NCBI RefSeq assembly: GCF_900996245.1
Contig: NZ_CAAJGK010000107.1
Location: forward strand, 1 to 64,000
Source of the DNA: Paraburkholderia sp. BCC1886
Lineage (GTDB): Bacteria; Pseudomonadota; Gammaproteobacteria; Burkholderiales; Burkholderiaceae
DNA: 64,000 bases
Direction of reading: 5' to 3'
A model generated the notes under the pieces. It was not told where the DNA came from, did not search any database, and saw nothing but the letters and a program-made list of their open reading frames with translations. Positions 52,431 to 61,146 of this stretch are shown here, piece by piece. Positions within the stretch are counted from its first letter, which is position 1; the number at the start of each line of letters is the position of its first letter. A program made the position numbers and the translations under genes.

Positions 52431-52839
52431 GTTTCACCTCAGCGAAGCTAACTCCGGTGCGCTGCCCCGCGCCGCGCACTCTCCATGCACTCGAAGGCGA
52501 GTGCCAAGGAGGGTCGGGCTTGTCACGGTTTGCTCTCTACAGCTGAAAGTCCGTGGCGCCGACCCTTGTGAAGAGGGAAATGCAGGAAGTATGCCAACAG
52601 CAGTCCAACCGGCTGAAAGCCCCGTGACAGCGGGGCAGCGCGGGCGCTAGCTAGGGGCGTATAAGAATCCAAAAAACCCATCTCGCAAATCAGGACAATC
52701 ACCAATCTTGTGCAATCAGGCCCGTCCACCGTGCGTTTGCGCCTTATTGCTGCATCGCAGCGATGGTTCGGAAAATAGTGCCGGGCCGCCATTTCGCCTT
52801 ACAATGCGCATCAAATTGCGTCATTGATGAGGCCGGTAA
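52431..52839. other. Intergenic region before the LysR gene
   Basis: Nothing coding is supported. GAGG at 52829-52832 is the LysR ribosome site. An inverted repeat ATCAA-N9-TTGAT at 52810-52828 overlaps it, a possible operator. The rest may be decayed insertion-sequence DNA, but no ends are recognisable. Confidence 0.4.
52810..52828. promoter_or_regulatory. Inverted repeat overlapping the LysR gene start region
   Basis: ATCAA and TTGAT separated by 9 bases, 12 bp upstream of the ATG. Its position suits autorepression. LysR sites often have T-N11-A form, and this one is not a strict match. Confidence 0.35.
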
Positions 52840-53742
52840 ATGAATGTCACGCTGCGTCAACTAAGGGTTTTCATCGAGGTGGCCCGATTGCAGAGCTTTA
52901 GCCGAGCCGGGGATGAAATTGGCTTGACGCAATCGGCGGTGAGCCGCTGCGTCCGCGAACTGGAAGGGGAGCTCGGCCTGAAACTCGTCGACCGAACCAC
53001 GCGCGAAGTTCAGCTGACCGATGTCGGCGGCAATCTGGTGTCGAGCGTGTCGCGCCTGCTGACGGATCTGGACGACGCGCTGCGGGAAATCCGTGAAATC
53101 GGCGAGCAGCGGCGCGGACGGGTGGTCGTCGCCGCCAGCCCGACGGTTGCGTGCCGGCTGATGCCGGGCATCGTGGCGACCTGTGGGCGCGACTTCCCGT
53201 ACATCACGCTTGGGTTGCGGGACGACGTGCAGAGCGACGTGGTGCGCAAGGTCAAGTCGGGGGAGGTCGATTTCGGCGTGATCATCGGCCCGTTTGCCGC
53301 CGACGATCTGCTGAGCGAACCGTTGATGACGGACTCGTTCTGCGTGATAACCCGCCAGGACCACGCGCTGGCCGCGCACGAGCAGGTGAATTGGGTCGAC
53401 CTCGACGGTCAGCCGCTCGTCATGCTCGACCGCGCGTCGGGCAGCCGGCCGATCATCGACGCCGTCATGCAGGACCATGGCGTCAACGCGACCGTGGTAC
53501 AGGAGTTGGGGCATTCCGCGACCGTGTTCGGACTGGTCGACGCGGGTGTCGGCGTGAGCGTGCTGCCGTGGCTGGCCTTGCCGCTGCCGGCTGGCACGTC
53601 GCTCGTGGCCCGCCCGCTCGTGCCGCGCGCAGAACGCACCGTCGAACTGGTGAGGCGGCGCGACCGGTCCTTGTCCCCGGCGGCCGAAGCCGTGTGGGGG
53701 CTGATCCGGCAGCTGCCGGCCCGCGCCGAGGACCTCGACTGA
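52840..53742 (+). CDS. LysR-family transcriptional regulator
   Basis: 300-residue regulator with an N-terminal winged helix (MNVTLRQLRVFIEVARLQSF, RAGDEIGLTQSAVSRCVREL) and a periplasmic-binding-like effector domain (about 90-290: RRGRVVVAASPTVACRLMPG, SGEVDFGVIIGPF, VFGLVDAGVGVSVLPWL). Length is standard. It reads toward the aminotransferase gene, 182 bp away, but the regulated target is unknown. Confidence 0.9.
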   Translation: MNVTLRQLRVFIEVARLQSFSRAGDEIGLTQSAVSRCVRELEGELGLKLVDRTTREVQLTDVGGNLVSSVSRLLTDLDDALREIREIGEQRRGRVVVAASPTVACRLMPGIVATCGRDFPYITLGLRDDVQSDVVRKVKSGEVDFGVIIGPFAADDLLSEPLMTDSFCVITRQDHALAAHEQVNWVDLDGQPLVMLDRASGSRPIIDAVMQDHGVNATVVQELGHSATVFGLVDAGVGVSVLPWLALPLPAGTSLVARPLVPRAERTVELVRRRDRSLSPAAEAVWGLIRQLPARAEDLD

Positions 53743-53924
53743 GCCCGTGCCTGCTGGCGGATATATCCGCTTCAGATTGGTGCGCCCTGCACCTGTGCCC
53801 GGACAGATTCCCGTCACTCCGGCGATCTCGCCTTCGGCCGAACGGAGCGCCGCGCTAAACTGTCGCGGCTTGTTTCCGCTGATTTCCGCTGATTTCTTCT
53901 ATTTCTTCTGTCTGGACGCTTTTG

Positions 53925-55151
53925 ATGCGCGATTTGGATCCTTCAGTATCATCCCCTCCCAACGCGCGCGATGCCGTGCGGGCGCTGCGCCCGTCGCAGA
54001 TTCGCGAAGTCGCCAATGCGGGTTTCGGCGTCGCCGATGTGTTGCCGTTCTGGTTCGGCGAGTCCGACCGGGTCACACCGGCCTTCATCCGCGACGCGGC
54101 GAGCGCCGCACTGACCGCGGGCGCGACCTTCTACACTCATAACCTCGGCATCGCGCCGTTGCGCGCGGCGCTGGCGGACTACGTGAGCGATCTGCACGGC
54201 GCGACGACGTCGGATCACATTGCCGTAACGAGCGCGGGCGTGAATGCGCTGATGCTTGCGGCGCAGCTCGTGGTGGGAGCAGGCGACCGCGTAGTCGCGG
54301 TGACGCCGCTATGGCCGAATCTGGTCGAAATCCCGAAGATTCTCGGCGCGCATGTCGAAACCGTCGCGCTGGATTACGGCAAGCACGGCTGGCAACTCGA
54401 CCTCGACAAACTGCTCGCGGCATTGACTCCCGACACGCGCATGCTGCTCGTCAACTCGCCGAACAACCCGACTGGCTGGGTGATGAGCCGCGACGAACAA
54501 AGCGCCGTGCTGGCGCATTGCCGGCGGCACGGCATCTGGATCGTCGCCGACGAGGTCTACGAGCGGCTTTACTACGCGGACACCACGCCCGACACCTCGG
54601 GCACGGCGTCGCGCACGGCGCCGTCGTTCCTCGATCTGGCCGCGCGCGACGAACGCGTGATCTGCGTGAACTCGTTTTCGAAAGCATGGTTGATGACTGG
54701 CTGGCGGCTCGGCTGGATCGTCGCGCCCACGGACCTGATGGACGACCTCGGCAAGCTGGTGGAATACAACACGTCGTGCGCGCCCTCGTTCGTGCAGCAG
54801 GCGGGTATCGTGGCCGTCCAGCAAGGCGAGCGGTTCACCCAGGAACTGGTGCGCGACCTGCGAAGCTCGCGCGATCATCTGGTGCGGGCGCTGTCGGACG
54901 TGCCGGGTGTGGACGTGAAGGCGCCGCATGGCGCCATGTACCTGTTCTTCTCGATGCCGGGCGCGTCGCGTAGCCTCGAACTTTGCAAGGCGATGGTCCG
55001 CGAAGTCGGGCTGGGTGTGGCGCCGGGTAGCGCGTTTGGGCCGCAAGGCGAAGGTTTCGTGCGCTGGTGCTACGCCTGCGACACGGCGCGGCTGGATGCA
55101 GGTGTCGAGCGCCTGAAGCGGTTTCTCGCGCAGCACGGCGCGGCGCGCTGA
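53925..55151 (+). CDS. PLP-dependent class I/II aminotransferase
   Basis: 408-residue fold-type I aminotransferase. Visible are SAGVNALMLAAQLVVGAGDR, VNSPNNPTGWVMSRDE, IVADEVYERLYYADTT, and the PLP lysine K253 in NSFSKAWLMTGWRLGW. It is closest in form to aspartate/aromatic aminotransferases of the AspB group. Substrate unknown. ATG 53925 (a TTG at 53922 is equally close). It may be cotranscribed with the LysR gene, but the gap is 182 bp. Confidence 0.87.
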   Translation: MRDLDPSVSSPPNARDAVRALRPSQIREVANAGFGVADVLPFWFGESDRVTPAFIRDAASAALTAGATFYTHNLGIAPLRAALADYVSDLHGATTSDHIAVTSAGVNALMLAAQLVVGAGDRVVAVTPLWPNLVEIPKILGAHVETVALDYGKHGWQLDLDKLLAALTPDTRMLLVNSPNNPTGWVMSRDEQSAVLAHCRRHGIWIVADEVYERLYYADTTPDTSGTASRTAPSFLDLAARDERVICVNSFSKAWLMTGWRLGWIVAPTDLMDDLGKLVEYNTSCAPSFVQQAGIVAVQQGERFTQELVRDLRSSRDHLVRALSDVPGVDVKAPHGAMYLFFSMPGASRSLELCKAMVREVGLGVAPGSAFGPQGEGFVRWCYACDTARLDAGVERLKRFLAQHGAAR

Positions 55152-55592
55152 AAACCGTGGCGCGCTGAAACTTTGAGTTGCGCCTCGTGGGGCATCGATC
55201 CCGCAAGGCCTGGGCGGGGGACCGCATGCTGAGGCGCGGGTATGCCGCATCGGCCATCTGGCTAACCCCAGCTCGTCAACTCGCGTGCCAGGGCACGCCG
55301 GTCAAGGAGCAGCCGGGAGCGTAGCGGTCGTCCGGCGGGGATTTCGTCTTTACGCACAGATTGTTTTTGCGTAATATGGCGCTCAGTCACGCGATTCCTT
55401 TCAGGAATATCGCTGCTCCGTCCGGCTGGGTTTGGCTCGAAGCCTGTTTTGCCCGCTTCTGCCTCTTTTGCCTCCCCCCGGTGCGTGCTCCCATCAATAT
55501 GACCGATCAGATTCGGGCGAGCGCGTCTTCAGTTCCACATCGTCTGTTTGATCCGGTTCTTTGACCCTAACTCATAAGGTCGACCTGGCTGC
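55152..55592. other. Intergenic region before scpB
   Basis: Nothing coding is supported. A weak sigma-70 promoter is possible at 55349-55377: TTTACG, 17-bp spacer, TAATAT. It would give a leader of about 210 bases. No terminator for the upstream aminotransferase gene was seen. Confidence 0.35.
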
Positions 55593-56732
55593 ATGAATAC
55601 CCAAGAGGCGAAGATCGTCCTCGAGACTGCCTTGATCTGCGCGCAGGAGCCGCTCAAGCTCGGCGAGCTGCGCAAGCTCTTTGCCGACAGCGTGTCGGCA
55701 GACACCGTTCGGACGTTGCTCGAAGACCTCAGGCAGGACTGGTCTGGGCGCGGTGTGGAGCTGGTCGGGCTGGCGTCGGGCTGGCGGTTTCAGAGTAAGC
55801 CCGCGATGCGTTCGTACCTGGATCGTCTGCATCCCGAGAAGCCGCCGAAATATTCGCGCGCGGTACTCGAGACGCTGGCAATCATTGCCTACCGGCAACC
55901 GGTCACGCGCGGCGATATTGAAGAGATTCGCGGTGTTACCGTGAATACCCAGGTGGTCAAGCAACTCGAAGATCGCAGCTGGATCGAAGTGATCGGCCAT
56001 CGTGACGTACCGGGTCGTCCGGCACTGTATGCGACCACGCGCCAGTTTCTCGACGACCTCGGCCTACGGGCGCTCGACGAACTGCCGCCGCTGGCCGATC
56101 CGTCGGCGCAGTTGAATGCAGACCTGCTCGGCCAGCACGCTATCGAATTCACCGAAATCGAAGCAGCGGCGGTTCCGGGCGCGGCAGCGCAGTTCGCAGG
56201 GGCACCTGAAGAAATTTCGGGAACGGAAGAGCCTGACGTTATCCAAACCAGGGTCGCAGGGGAATTTGAGGGCGAACGGGCATCCGGACAGCAACACGAC
56301 TTAGAACCGGCGGCGGCCTTCGTTCCAGTAACACCGGCCGATTCCATCGGAACCGATAGCACCGTTAGCACCGTTAGCACCGTTGCAACGGGCACCCAGG
56401 ACTTCCCGGCTGATATGCCGCACCTGGAAGTGGCAGAGCAAGTGGCAGTGGAAGCGGCTGCAATCGCGGCGCCGCAGAATCACGCCGACGAAGCAACCGG
56501 CGGCGCTGCGCAAGCCGGTAACGCCCAGACCGCACTGAATCACGATCCGGCCACCCAGGCCGATCCGGTACTACCCGCGCACGACTCTGGCGTACTCCGC
56601 AATCCGGAGCACGCCGCCGAGCCGAATTCGACCACGGCGGCCCACGACGATCCCGAAGACGAAGATCGCCGCGATGCCGCGAAGGACGCAGGCATTCTGA
56701 CCGACGACGAATCCGAGTCGCGCAGCGCCTGA
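55593..56732 (+). CDS. scpB: Segregation and condensation protein B with long acidic tail
   Basis: 379-residue ScpB; the kleisin partner of ScpA in the SMC chromosome condensation complex. Two winged helices occupy about 1-185 (AKIVLETALICAQEPLKLGE, YSRAVLETLAIIAYRQPVTR, IEEIRGVTVNTQVVKQLEDR, LYATTRQFLDDLGLRALDEL). Typical ScpB is about 200 residues; here a further 190 residues of acidic, Ala/Thr-rich, low-complexity sequence follow. The ATG is preceded by AAGGTCGACC. It is followed by rluB, a common betaproteobacterial order. Confidence 0.88.
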   Translation: MNTQEAKIVLETALICAQEPLKLGELRKLFADSVSADTVRTLLEDLRQDWSGRGVELVGLASGWRFQSKPAMRSYLDRLHPEKPPKYSRAVLETLAIIAYRQPVTRGDIEEIRGVTVNTQVVKQLEDRSWIEVIGHRDVPGRPALYATTRQFLDDLGLRALDELPPLADPSAQLNADLLGQHAIEFTEIEAAAVPGAAAQFAGAPEEISGTEEPDVIQTRVAGEFEGERASGQQHDLEPAAAFVPVTPADSIGTDSTVSTVSTVATGTQDFPADMPHLEVAEQVAVEAAAIAAPQNHADEATGGAAQAGNAQTALNHDPATQADPVLPAHDSGVLRNPEHAAEPNSTTAAHDDPEDEDRRDAAKDAGILTDDESESRSA

Positions 56733-56799
56733 CGTAACCGAACTATTTTTTTTGCCGCGTCCGCAAGAGGCGCGCGCGACCTGACATTTTGAGGTTGTT

Positions 56800-58719
56800 T
56801 TGACACATACCCACGACACCGATTCGTCCGAATCCGAGCGCGCTGTGACGTCGCCGCGTGCCGACGAAACGCGCACCACGCAAGCGTCGTCAGGCGAGGG
56901 CGAGCGCCCGGCGCAGACCACGGAAGCAGACGGCGACGACCGTCCGCGCCGCGGCCTGCGTCGCGGGCCACGCAGTCTGATCGCGCGGCGTCGCGCCGGC
57001 GCGAAGACGAAGGATGGCGCACCGGCGCTAGGTGCGCCGGTCGTGGCCGAAGCACCGCCCGACGGTGAAGTGGTCGCGCAGGTGCGTATGCCACGCAAGG
57101 ACGCCGGCGCGAAGGGCCAAGGCGGTCGCCGTAATGCGGGTGGGGCGAAGCGCGAAGGCGGTCAGCGAGAAGGTGGTCAGCGCGACGGCGGACCGCGCGA
57201 AGCGGGGCCACGCGAAGGCAATCGCGGCGAGCGTCAGCCGCGCGCAGGCGGCCAGCGTCAACAGAACCGGCGCGGCGGCGAGGCCCCGACGGCCGTGGCA
57301 GCCGAAGCCGGTCAGGACGACCTGTTCTCCTATGTGACTTCGCCGGCTTTCGATGCGGACAACAGCGCCACCGGCGGCGTACGTGCGCCGATGCTGCGCC
57401 GTGGCAAGCCCGCCGCGCCCAAGCGCGTGCTGGCCGCCGACGACGACGCGCCGAAACTGCACAAGGTGCTGGCCGAAGCCGGCATGGGTTCGCGCCGCGA
57501 CATGGAAGAGCTCATCATCGCCGGTCGCGTCTCCGTGAACGGCGAGCCGGCGCACATCGGCCAGCGCATCATGCCGACCGATCAGGTGCGCATCAACGGC
57601 AAGCCGGTCAAGCGCAAGCTCGCCAACAAGCCGCCGCGCGTGCTGCTGTATCACAAACCAACAGGCGAAATCGTCAGTCACGCCGACCCGGAAGGCCGCG
57701 CGTCGGTATTCGACAACCTGCCGCCGATGAAAACGGCCAAATGGCTCGCAGTCGGCCGTCTCGACTTCAATACCGAGGGTCTGCTGATGCTGACCACCTC
57801 GGGCGATCTGGCCAACCGCTTCATGCATCCGCGTTATAGCGTCGAGCGTGAATACGCGGTCCGGGTGGTCGGCGAACTGGCCGAAGGCATGCGTCAGAAG
57901 CTGCTGCATGGCGTCGAGCTGGAAGACGGCCCGGCGAATTTCCTGCGCATCCGCGACGGCGGCGGCGAAGGCACCAATCACTGGTATCACGTCGCGCTCG
58001 CCGAAGGGCGTAATCGCGAAGTGCGCCGCATGTTCGAAGCGGCGGGTCTGATGGTCAGCCGTCTGATCCGCACGCGACATGGCCCGATCTCGCTGCCGAA
58101 AGGCCTGAAGCGCGGCCGCTGGGAAGAACTCGAAGACAACCAGGTTCGTGCGCTGATGTCGTCGGTCGGGCTCAAAGCGCCGGCCGAAGAGCGCGGCAGC
58201 CGCAGTGCGGCGCCGGAGCGCAAGCAGCCGGATCCGATGCAAACGTCGATGGGCTTTATCAACCGCGAGCCGGTGCTGATGTCGCACGGCCGGTTCGAGC
58301 AGCAGGCGCCGCGCGGTCAAGGCCGTCGTGGTGCGGCAGGCGGATTCGGCGGTGGGACGGGCGGTGGCTTCGGCGGGGGCAGCGGCGGCGGTACGGGTGG
58401 CTACGGAAATCGCGGCGCCGGCCGTGGTGCCGCGGGCGGCTTCAGCGGCCCGATGGGCAGTGGTGGCGCGCCGGGTCCGCGTGGCGGACGTGGTGACGTC
58501 GACGGCAACCGTGCGCCGAGCGGCAACGGTAATCGCGCGGCGGGCGGCGGCAAGCGGCCGGGCGGCGCGAACCCCGGCACTGGCGGCGGTCCGCGAGGCC
58601 CGGGCGCCAATCGCGGCGGTAACGGCAACCGCAGCGGTGGCAGCAACGCCAACGCTGGCGGCGCAAATCGTGGCGGTGCGGGCGGCGGTGCGCCGCGCGG
58701 CCGGTCGCGCGGGCGCTAG
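56800..58719 (+). CDS. rluB: 23S rRNA pseudouridine synthase with disordered tails
   Basis: 639-residue RsuA/RluB-family enzyme, which isomerises a uridine of 23S rRNA (position 2605 in E. coli). The S4 domain starts near residue 219 (KLHKVLAEAGMGSRRDMEEL); the synthase domain holds the catalytic Asp in VGRLDFNTEGLLMLTTSG at about 317-334, then REYAVRV and EGRNREVRRMFEAAG. About 210 N-terminal residues are basic and low-complexity, and about 150 C-terminal residues are Gly/Arg-rich (FGGGSGGGTGGYGNRGAGRG). The start is TTG at 56800 with GAGG 5 bases upstream; no ATG fits before the S4 domain except at about residue 98. Confidence 0.87.
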   Translation: MTHTHDTDSSESERAVTSPRADETRTTQASSGEGERPAQTTEADGDDRPRRGLRRGPRSLIARRRAGAKTKDGAPALGAPVVAEAPPDGEVVAQVRMPRKDAGAKGQGGRRNAGGAKREGGQREGGQRDGGPREAGPREGNRGERQPRAGGQRQQNRRGGEAPTAVAAEAGQDDLFSYVTSPAFDADNSATGGVRAPMLRRGKPAAPKRVLAADDDAPKLHKVLAEAGMGSRRDMEELIIAGRVSVNGEPAHIGQRIMPTDQVRINGKPVKRKLANKPPRVLLYHKPTGEIVSHADPEGRASVFDNLPPMKTAKWLAVGRLDFNTEGLLMLTTSGDLANRFMHPRYSVEREYAVRVVGELAEGMRQKLLHGVELEDGPANFLRIRDGGGEGTNHWYHVALAEGRNREVRRMFEAAGLMVSRLIRTRHGPISLPKGLKRGRWEELEDNQVRALMSSVGLKAPAEERGSRSAAPERKQPDPMQTSMGFINREPVLMSHGRFEQQAPRGQGRRGAAGGFGGGTGGGFGGGSGGGTGGYGNRGAGRGAAGGFSGPMGSGGAPGPRGGRGDVDGNRAPSGNGNRAAGGGKRPGGANPGTGGGPRGPGANRGGNGNRSGGSNANAGGANRGGAGGGAPRGRSRGR

Positions 58720-58878
58720 GCATCGGTAGCGAAAAAGGGGCAGATTCTTTGCCCCTTCGCTATGGTGCTGGCCTGAGATGTTGCTTGGGCTTTGCGCCAG
58801 GCGACGGCACGCACCGGTCGGCCGCGAAAGATTCCCATGAAATCAAGCGGAAATGCGCTCTGCGCAGCGTCCAGCGGT
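58720..58878. other. Intergenic region between rluB and the rimP promoter
   Basis: AAGGGGCA and TGCCCCTT form a hairpin at about 58733-58757; its A-run on the left side would give a T-tract only on the minus strand. It is a plausible end of the rluB transcript, but weak. No other feature is seen. Confidence 0.4.
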
Positions 58879-58907
58879 TTGCGTTTGGGCTGAAAAATGG
58901 CTACAAT
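58879..58907 (+). promoter_or_regulatory. Sigma-70 promoter of the rimP-nusA-infB operon
   Basis: TTGCGT at 58879-58884, exactly 17 bp, then TACAAT at 58902-58907; predicted start about 58914. It is the best promoter-like sequence in the window by eye. Confidence 0.7.
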
Positions 58908-58913
58908 CGCGGA

Positions 58914-58996
58914 GTCGCTGGGCGTGCGGCTTTTCATGTGCGGCTCAGGTGCGACCACCGGCAATAAGATGATGGGCGTTTAGCCCATTTTTTTTT
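58914..58996 (+). ncRNA. Putative rimP leader with terminator (attenuator)
   Basis: A roughly 80-base RNA from the predicted start ends in an intrinsic terminator, 126 bp before the rimP start. A leader with a premature terminator ahead of rimP-nusA-infB has been described in gammaproteobacteria (the RimP-leader family); this is a betaproteobacterial candidate. Read-through would be needed to express the operon, so conditional antitermination is inferred. It does not fold as a tRNA by eye. Confidence 0.55.
58972..58996 (+). terminator. Intrinsic terminator upstream of rimP
   Basis: ATGGGC and GCCCAT form a 6-bp stem with a GTTTA loop, followed at once by nine T. It lies between the operon promoter and rimP, on the operon's own strand. 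Confidence 0.85.
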
Positions 58997-59121
58997 GCCG
59001 CTCAGTTTAAGTGGTTCGGCATCTCGGGTAGCACGAACGTGCGCCGGCTTGGCGCGCGGCCCGCATTGGTTGTTTGCAAAACAAGCGGCAGGCTCGCTGC
59101 GCGAACATCTATGAGGGCAAT

Positions 59122-59580
59122 GTGCAACTGACGGAACTGATTGAAACCACGGTCGTGGGACTCGGCTACGAGCTCGTCGATCTCGAGCGCACCGGGCGCG
59201 GCATGATGTGCATTTATATCGACCAGCCGTCCGGCATTGCGATCGAAGATTGCGAGAAAGTCACGCGTCAGCTCCAGCACGTTCTAACGGTCGAAAATAT
59301 CGATTACGAGCGGCTCGAAGTGTCGTCGCCGGGTCTCGACCGCCCGCTGAAAAAACTAGCGGATTTTGAACGCTTCGCAGGCAGCGAAGTAGTAATCACA
59401 TTGAAAAAGCCATTGGACGGACGGAAATCGTACCGGGGCATCCTGCATGCTCCGCAAGGCGAAACGATCGGTCTGGAATTTGAAGGGAAGGAAGGCGCCG
59501 CGATGCTCGATTTCACGCTCGCGGACATCGATAAGGCACGCCTCGTTCCGACAGTTGACTTTAGGAGCCGCAAACAATGA
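59122..59580 (+). CDS. rimP: Ribosome maturation factor RimP
   Basis: 152-residue factor for 30S subunit maturation. The start VQLTELIETTVVGLGYELVD is typical and is read from GTG 59122 with GAGGG 4 bases upstream; a longer frame from ATG 59074 adds a non-RimP stretch. Other landmarks are YIDQPSGIAIEDCEKVTRQL and DYERLEVSSPGLDRPLKKL. Length matches the family. The stop overlaps the nusA ATG (ATGA). Confidence 0.95.
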   Translation: MQLTELIETTVVGLGYELVDLERTGRGMMCIYIDQPSGIAIEDCEKVTRQLQHVLTVENIDYERLEVSSPGLDRPLKKLADFERFAGSEVVITLKKPLDGRKSYRGILHAPQGETIGLEFEGKEGAAMLDFTLADIDKARLVPTVDFRSRKQ

Positions 59581-61052
59581 GTCGCGAAGTGTTGATGCTG
59601 GTGGATGCGCTGGCACGCGAGAAGAACGTCGACAAAGACGTGGTATTTGCCGCGCTCGAAGCGGCTCTCGCTTCGGCCTCCAAGAAACTCTTCGAAGAAG
59701 ACGCGGACATCCGCGTCCAGATCGACCGTGAAAGCGGCGAGCACGAAACGTTTCGCCGCTGGAAAGTGGTGCCGGACGAAGCCGGTTTGCAGGAACCGGA
59801 TCAGGAAATCCTGCTGTTCGAAGCACGCGAGCAGCAGCCCGAAATTCAACTCGACGAGTTCATCGAAGAACCGGTGCCGTCTATCGAGTTTGGTCGTATC
59901 GGCGCGCAGGCCGCCAAGCAGGTCATTCTGCAAAAGGTGCGCGATGCCGAGCGCGAGCAGATCCTGAACGACTTCCTCGAGCGTGGCGAGCACATCATGA
60001 CCGGCTCGGTGAAGCGCCTCGACAAGGGTAACTTCATCGTCGAAACGGGTCGTGTCGAAGCGCTGCTGCGCCGCGACCAGCTCATTCCGAAGGAAAACCT
60101 GCGCGTGGGCGACCGCGTGCGTGCCTACATCGCCAAGGTCGATCGCACCGCTCGCGGTCCGCAGATCGAACTGTCGCGTACGGCGCCCGAATTCCTGATG
60201 AAGCTGTTCGAAATGGAAGTGCCGGAAATCGAACAGGGCCTGCTGGAAATCAAGGCGGCCGCGCGTGACCCGGGCGTGCGCGCCAAGATCGGCGTGATCG
60301 CTTACGACAAGCGCATCGACCCGATCGGCACTTGCGTCGGCATTCGCGGTTCGCGTGTGCAGGCCGTGCGTAACGAGCTTGGTGGCGAAAACGTCGACAT
60401 CGTGCTATGGTCGGAAGATCCCGCCCAGTTCGTGATCGGCGCGCTCGCGCCGGCAGCCGTCCAATCGATCGTCGTCGACGAAGAGAAGCACTCGATGGAC
60501 GTCGTCGTTGACGAAAACGAACTGGCCGTCGCGATCGGCCGTAGCGGCCAGAACGTGCGTCTTGCCAGCGAACTTACCGGCTGGCAAATCAACATCATGA
60601 CGCCGGACGAATCTGCGCAGAAGCAGAACCAGGAGCGCGGCGTACTGCGCGACCTGTTCATGGCGCGTCTCGATGTCGACGAAGAAGTGGCCGACATCCT
60701 GATCGACGAAGGCTTTACCAGCCTCGAAGAGATCGCTTATGTGCCGCTCAACGAAATGCTCGAAATCGAAGCTTTCGACGAAGACACCGTCCACGAACTG
60801 CGCAATCGCTCGCGCGACGCGTTGTTGACGCAAGCCATCGCGAACGAAGAAAAAGTTGAAAATGTAGCGCTCGACTTGAAGAGTGTGGACGGCATCGACG
60901 CCGACCTGCTCGCCAAGCTGGCCGAACATCAGATCCAGACGCGCGACGAGCTCGCCGAGCTGGCTGTGGATGAACTGGTCGAGATGACCGGAATGGAAGA
61001 GGATGCCGCTAAGGCGTTGATCATGAAAGCACGTGAACACTGGTTCCAGTGA
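59577..61052 (+). CDS. nusA: Transcription termination/antitermination factor NusA
   Basis: 491-residue RNA polymerase-binding factor. The N-terminal domain (REVLMLVDALAREKNVDKDV) is followed by an S1 domain (GSVKRLDKGNFIVETGRVEA), two KH domains (GTCVGIRGSRVQAVRNELGG; AIGRSGQNVRLASELTGW) and two acidic C-terminal repeats (KSVDGIDADLLAKLAEHQIQ and a counterpart before it). AGGAG at 59563-59567 supports the start. It is the second gene of the operon. Confidence 0.96.
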   Translation: MSREVLMLVDALAREKNVDKDVVFAALEAALASASKKLFEEDADIRVQIDRESGEHETFRRWKVVPDEAGLQEPDQEILLFEAREQQPEIQLDEFIEEPVPSIEFGRIGAQAAKQVILQKVRDAEREQILNDFLERGEHIMTGSVKRLDKGNFIVETGRVEALLRRDQLIPKENLRVGDRVRAYIAKVDRTARGPQIELSRTAPEFLMKLFEMEVPEIEQGLLEIKAAARDPGVRAKIGVIAYDKRIDPIGTCVGIRGSRVQAVRNELGGENVDIVLWSEDPAQFVIGALAPAAVQSIVVDEEKHSMDVVVDENELAVAIGRSGQNVRLASELTGWQINIMTPDESAQKQNQERGVLRDLFMARLDVDEEVADILIDEGFTSLEEIAYVPLNEMLEIEAFDEDTVHELRNRSRDALLTQAIANEEKVENVALDLKSVDGIDADLLAKLAEHQIQTRDELAELAVDELVEMTGMEEDAAKALIMKAREHWFQ

Positions 61053-61080
61053 GAAATGACCATGGCGCACTAAATTGAAC

Positions 61081-61096
61081 GCGGCCGTCAGGCCGC
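61081..61096 (+). other. Hairpin between nusA and infB
   Basis: GCGGCC-GTCA-GGCCGC, a 6-bp stem with a 4-base loop and no T-tract. It lies 28 bases after the nusA stop; an RNA processing or stability element is possible. Confidence 0.5.
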
Positions 61097-61146
61097 ATGA
61101 CCCGATGCTAACCGCAAGGAATCGGTCCTTGCATTAAGAGGAATGA

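Noticed and set aside
58908..59000. Initiator tRNA gene (metY) before rimP, as in enterobacteria
   Set aside because: No cloverleaf, T-loop or acceptor pairing seen; the region ends in an intrinsic terminator.
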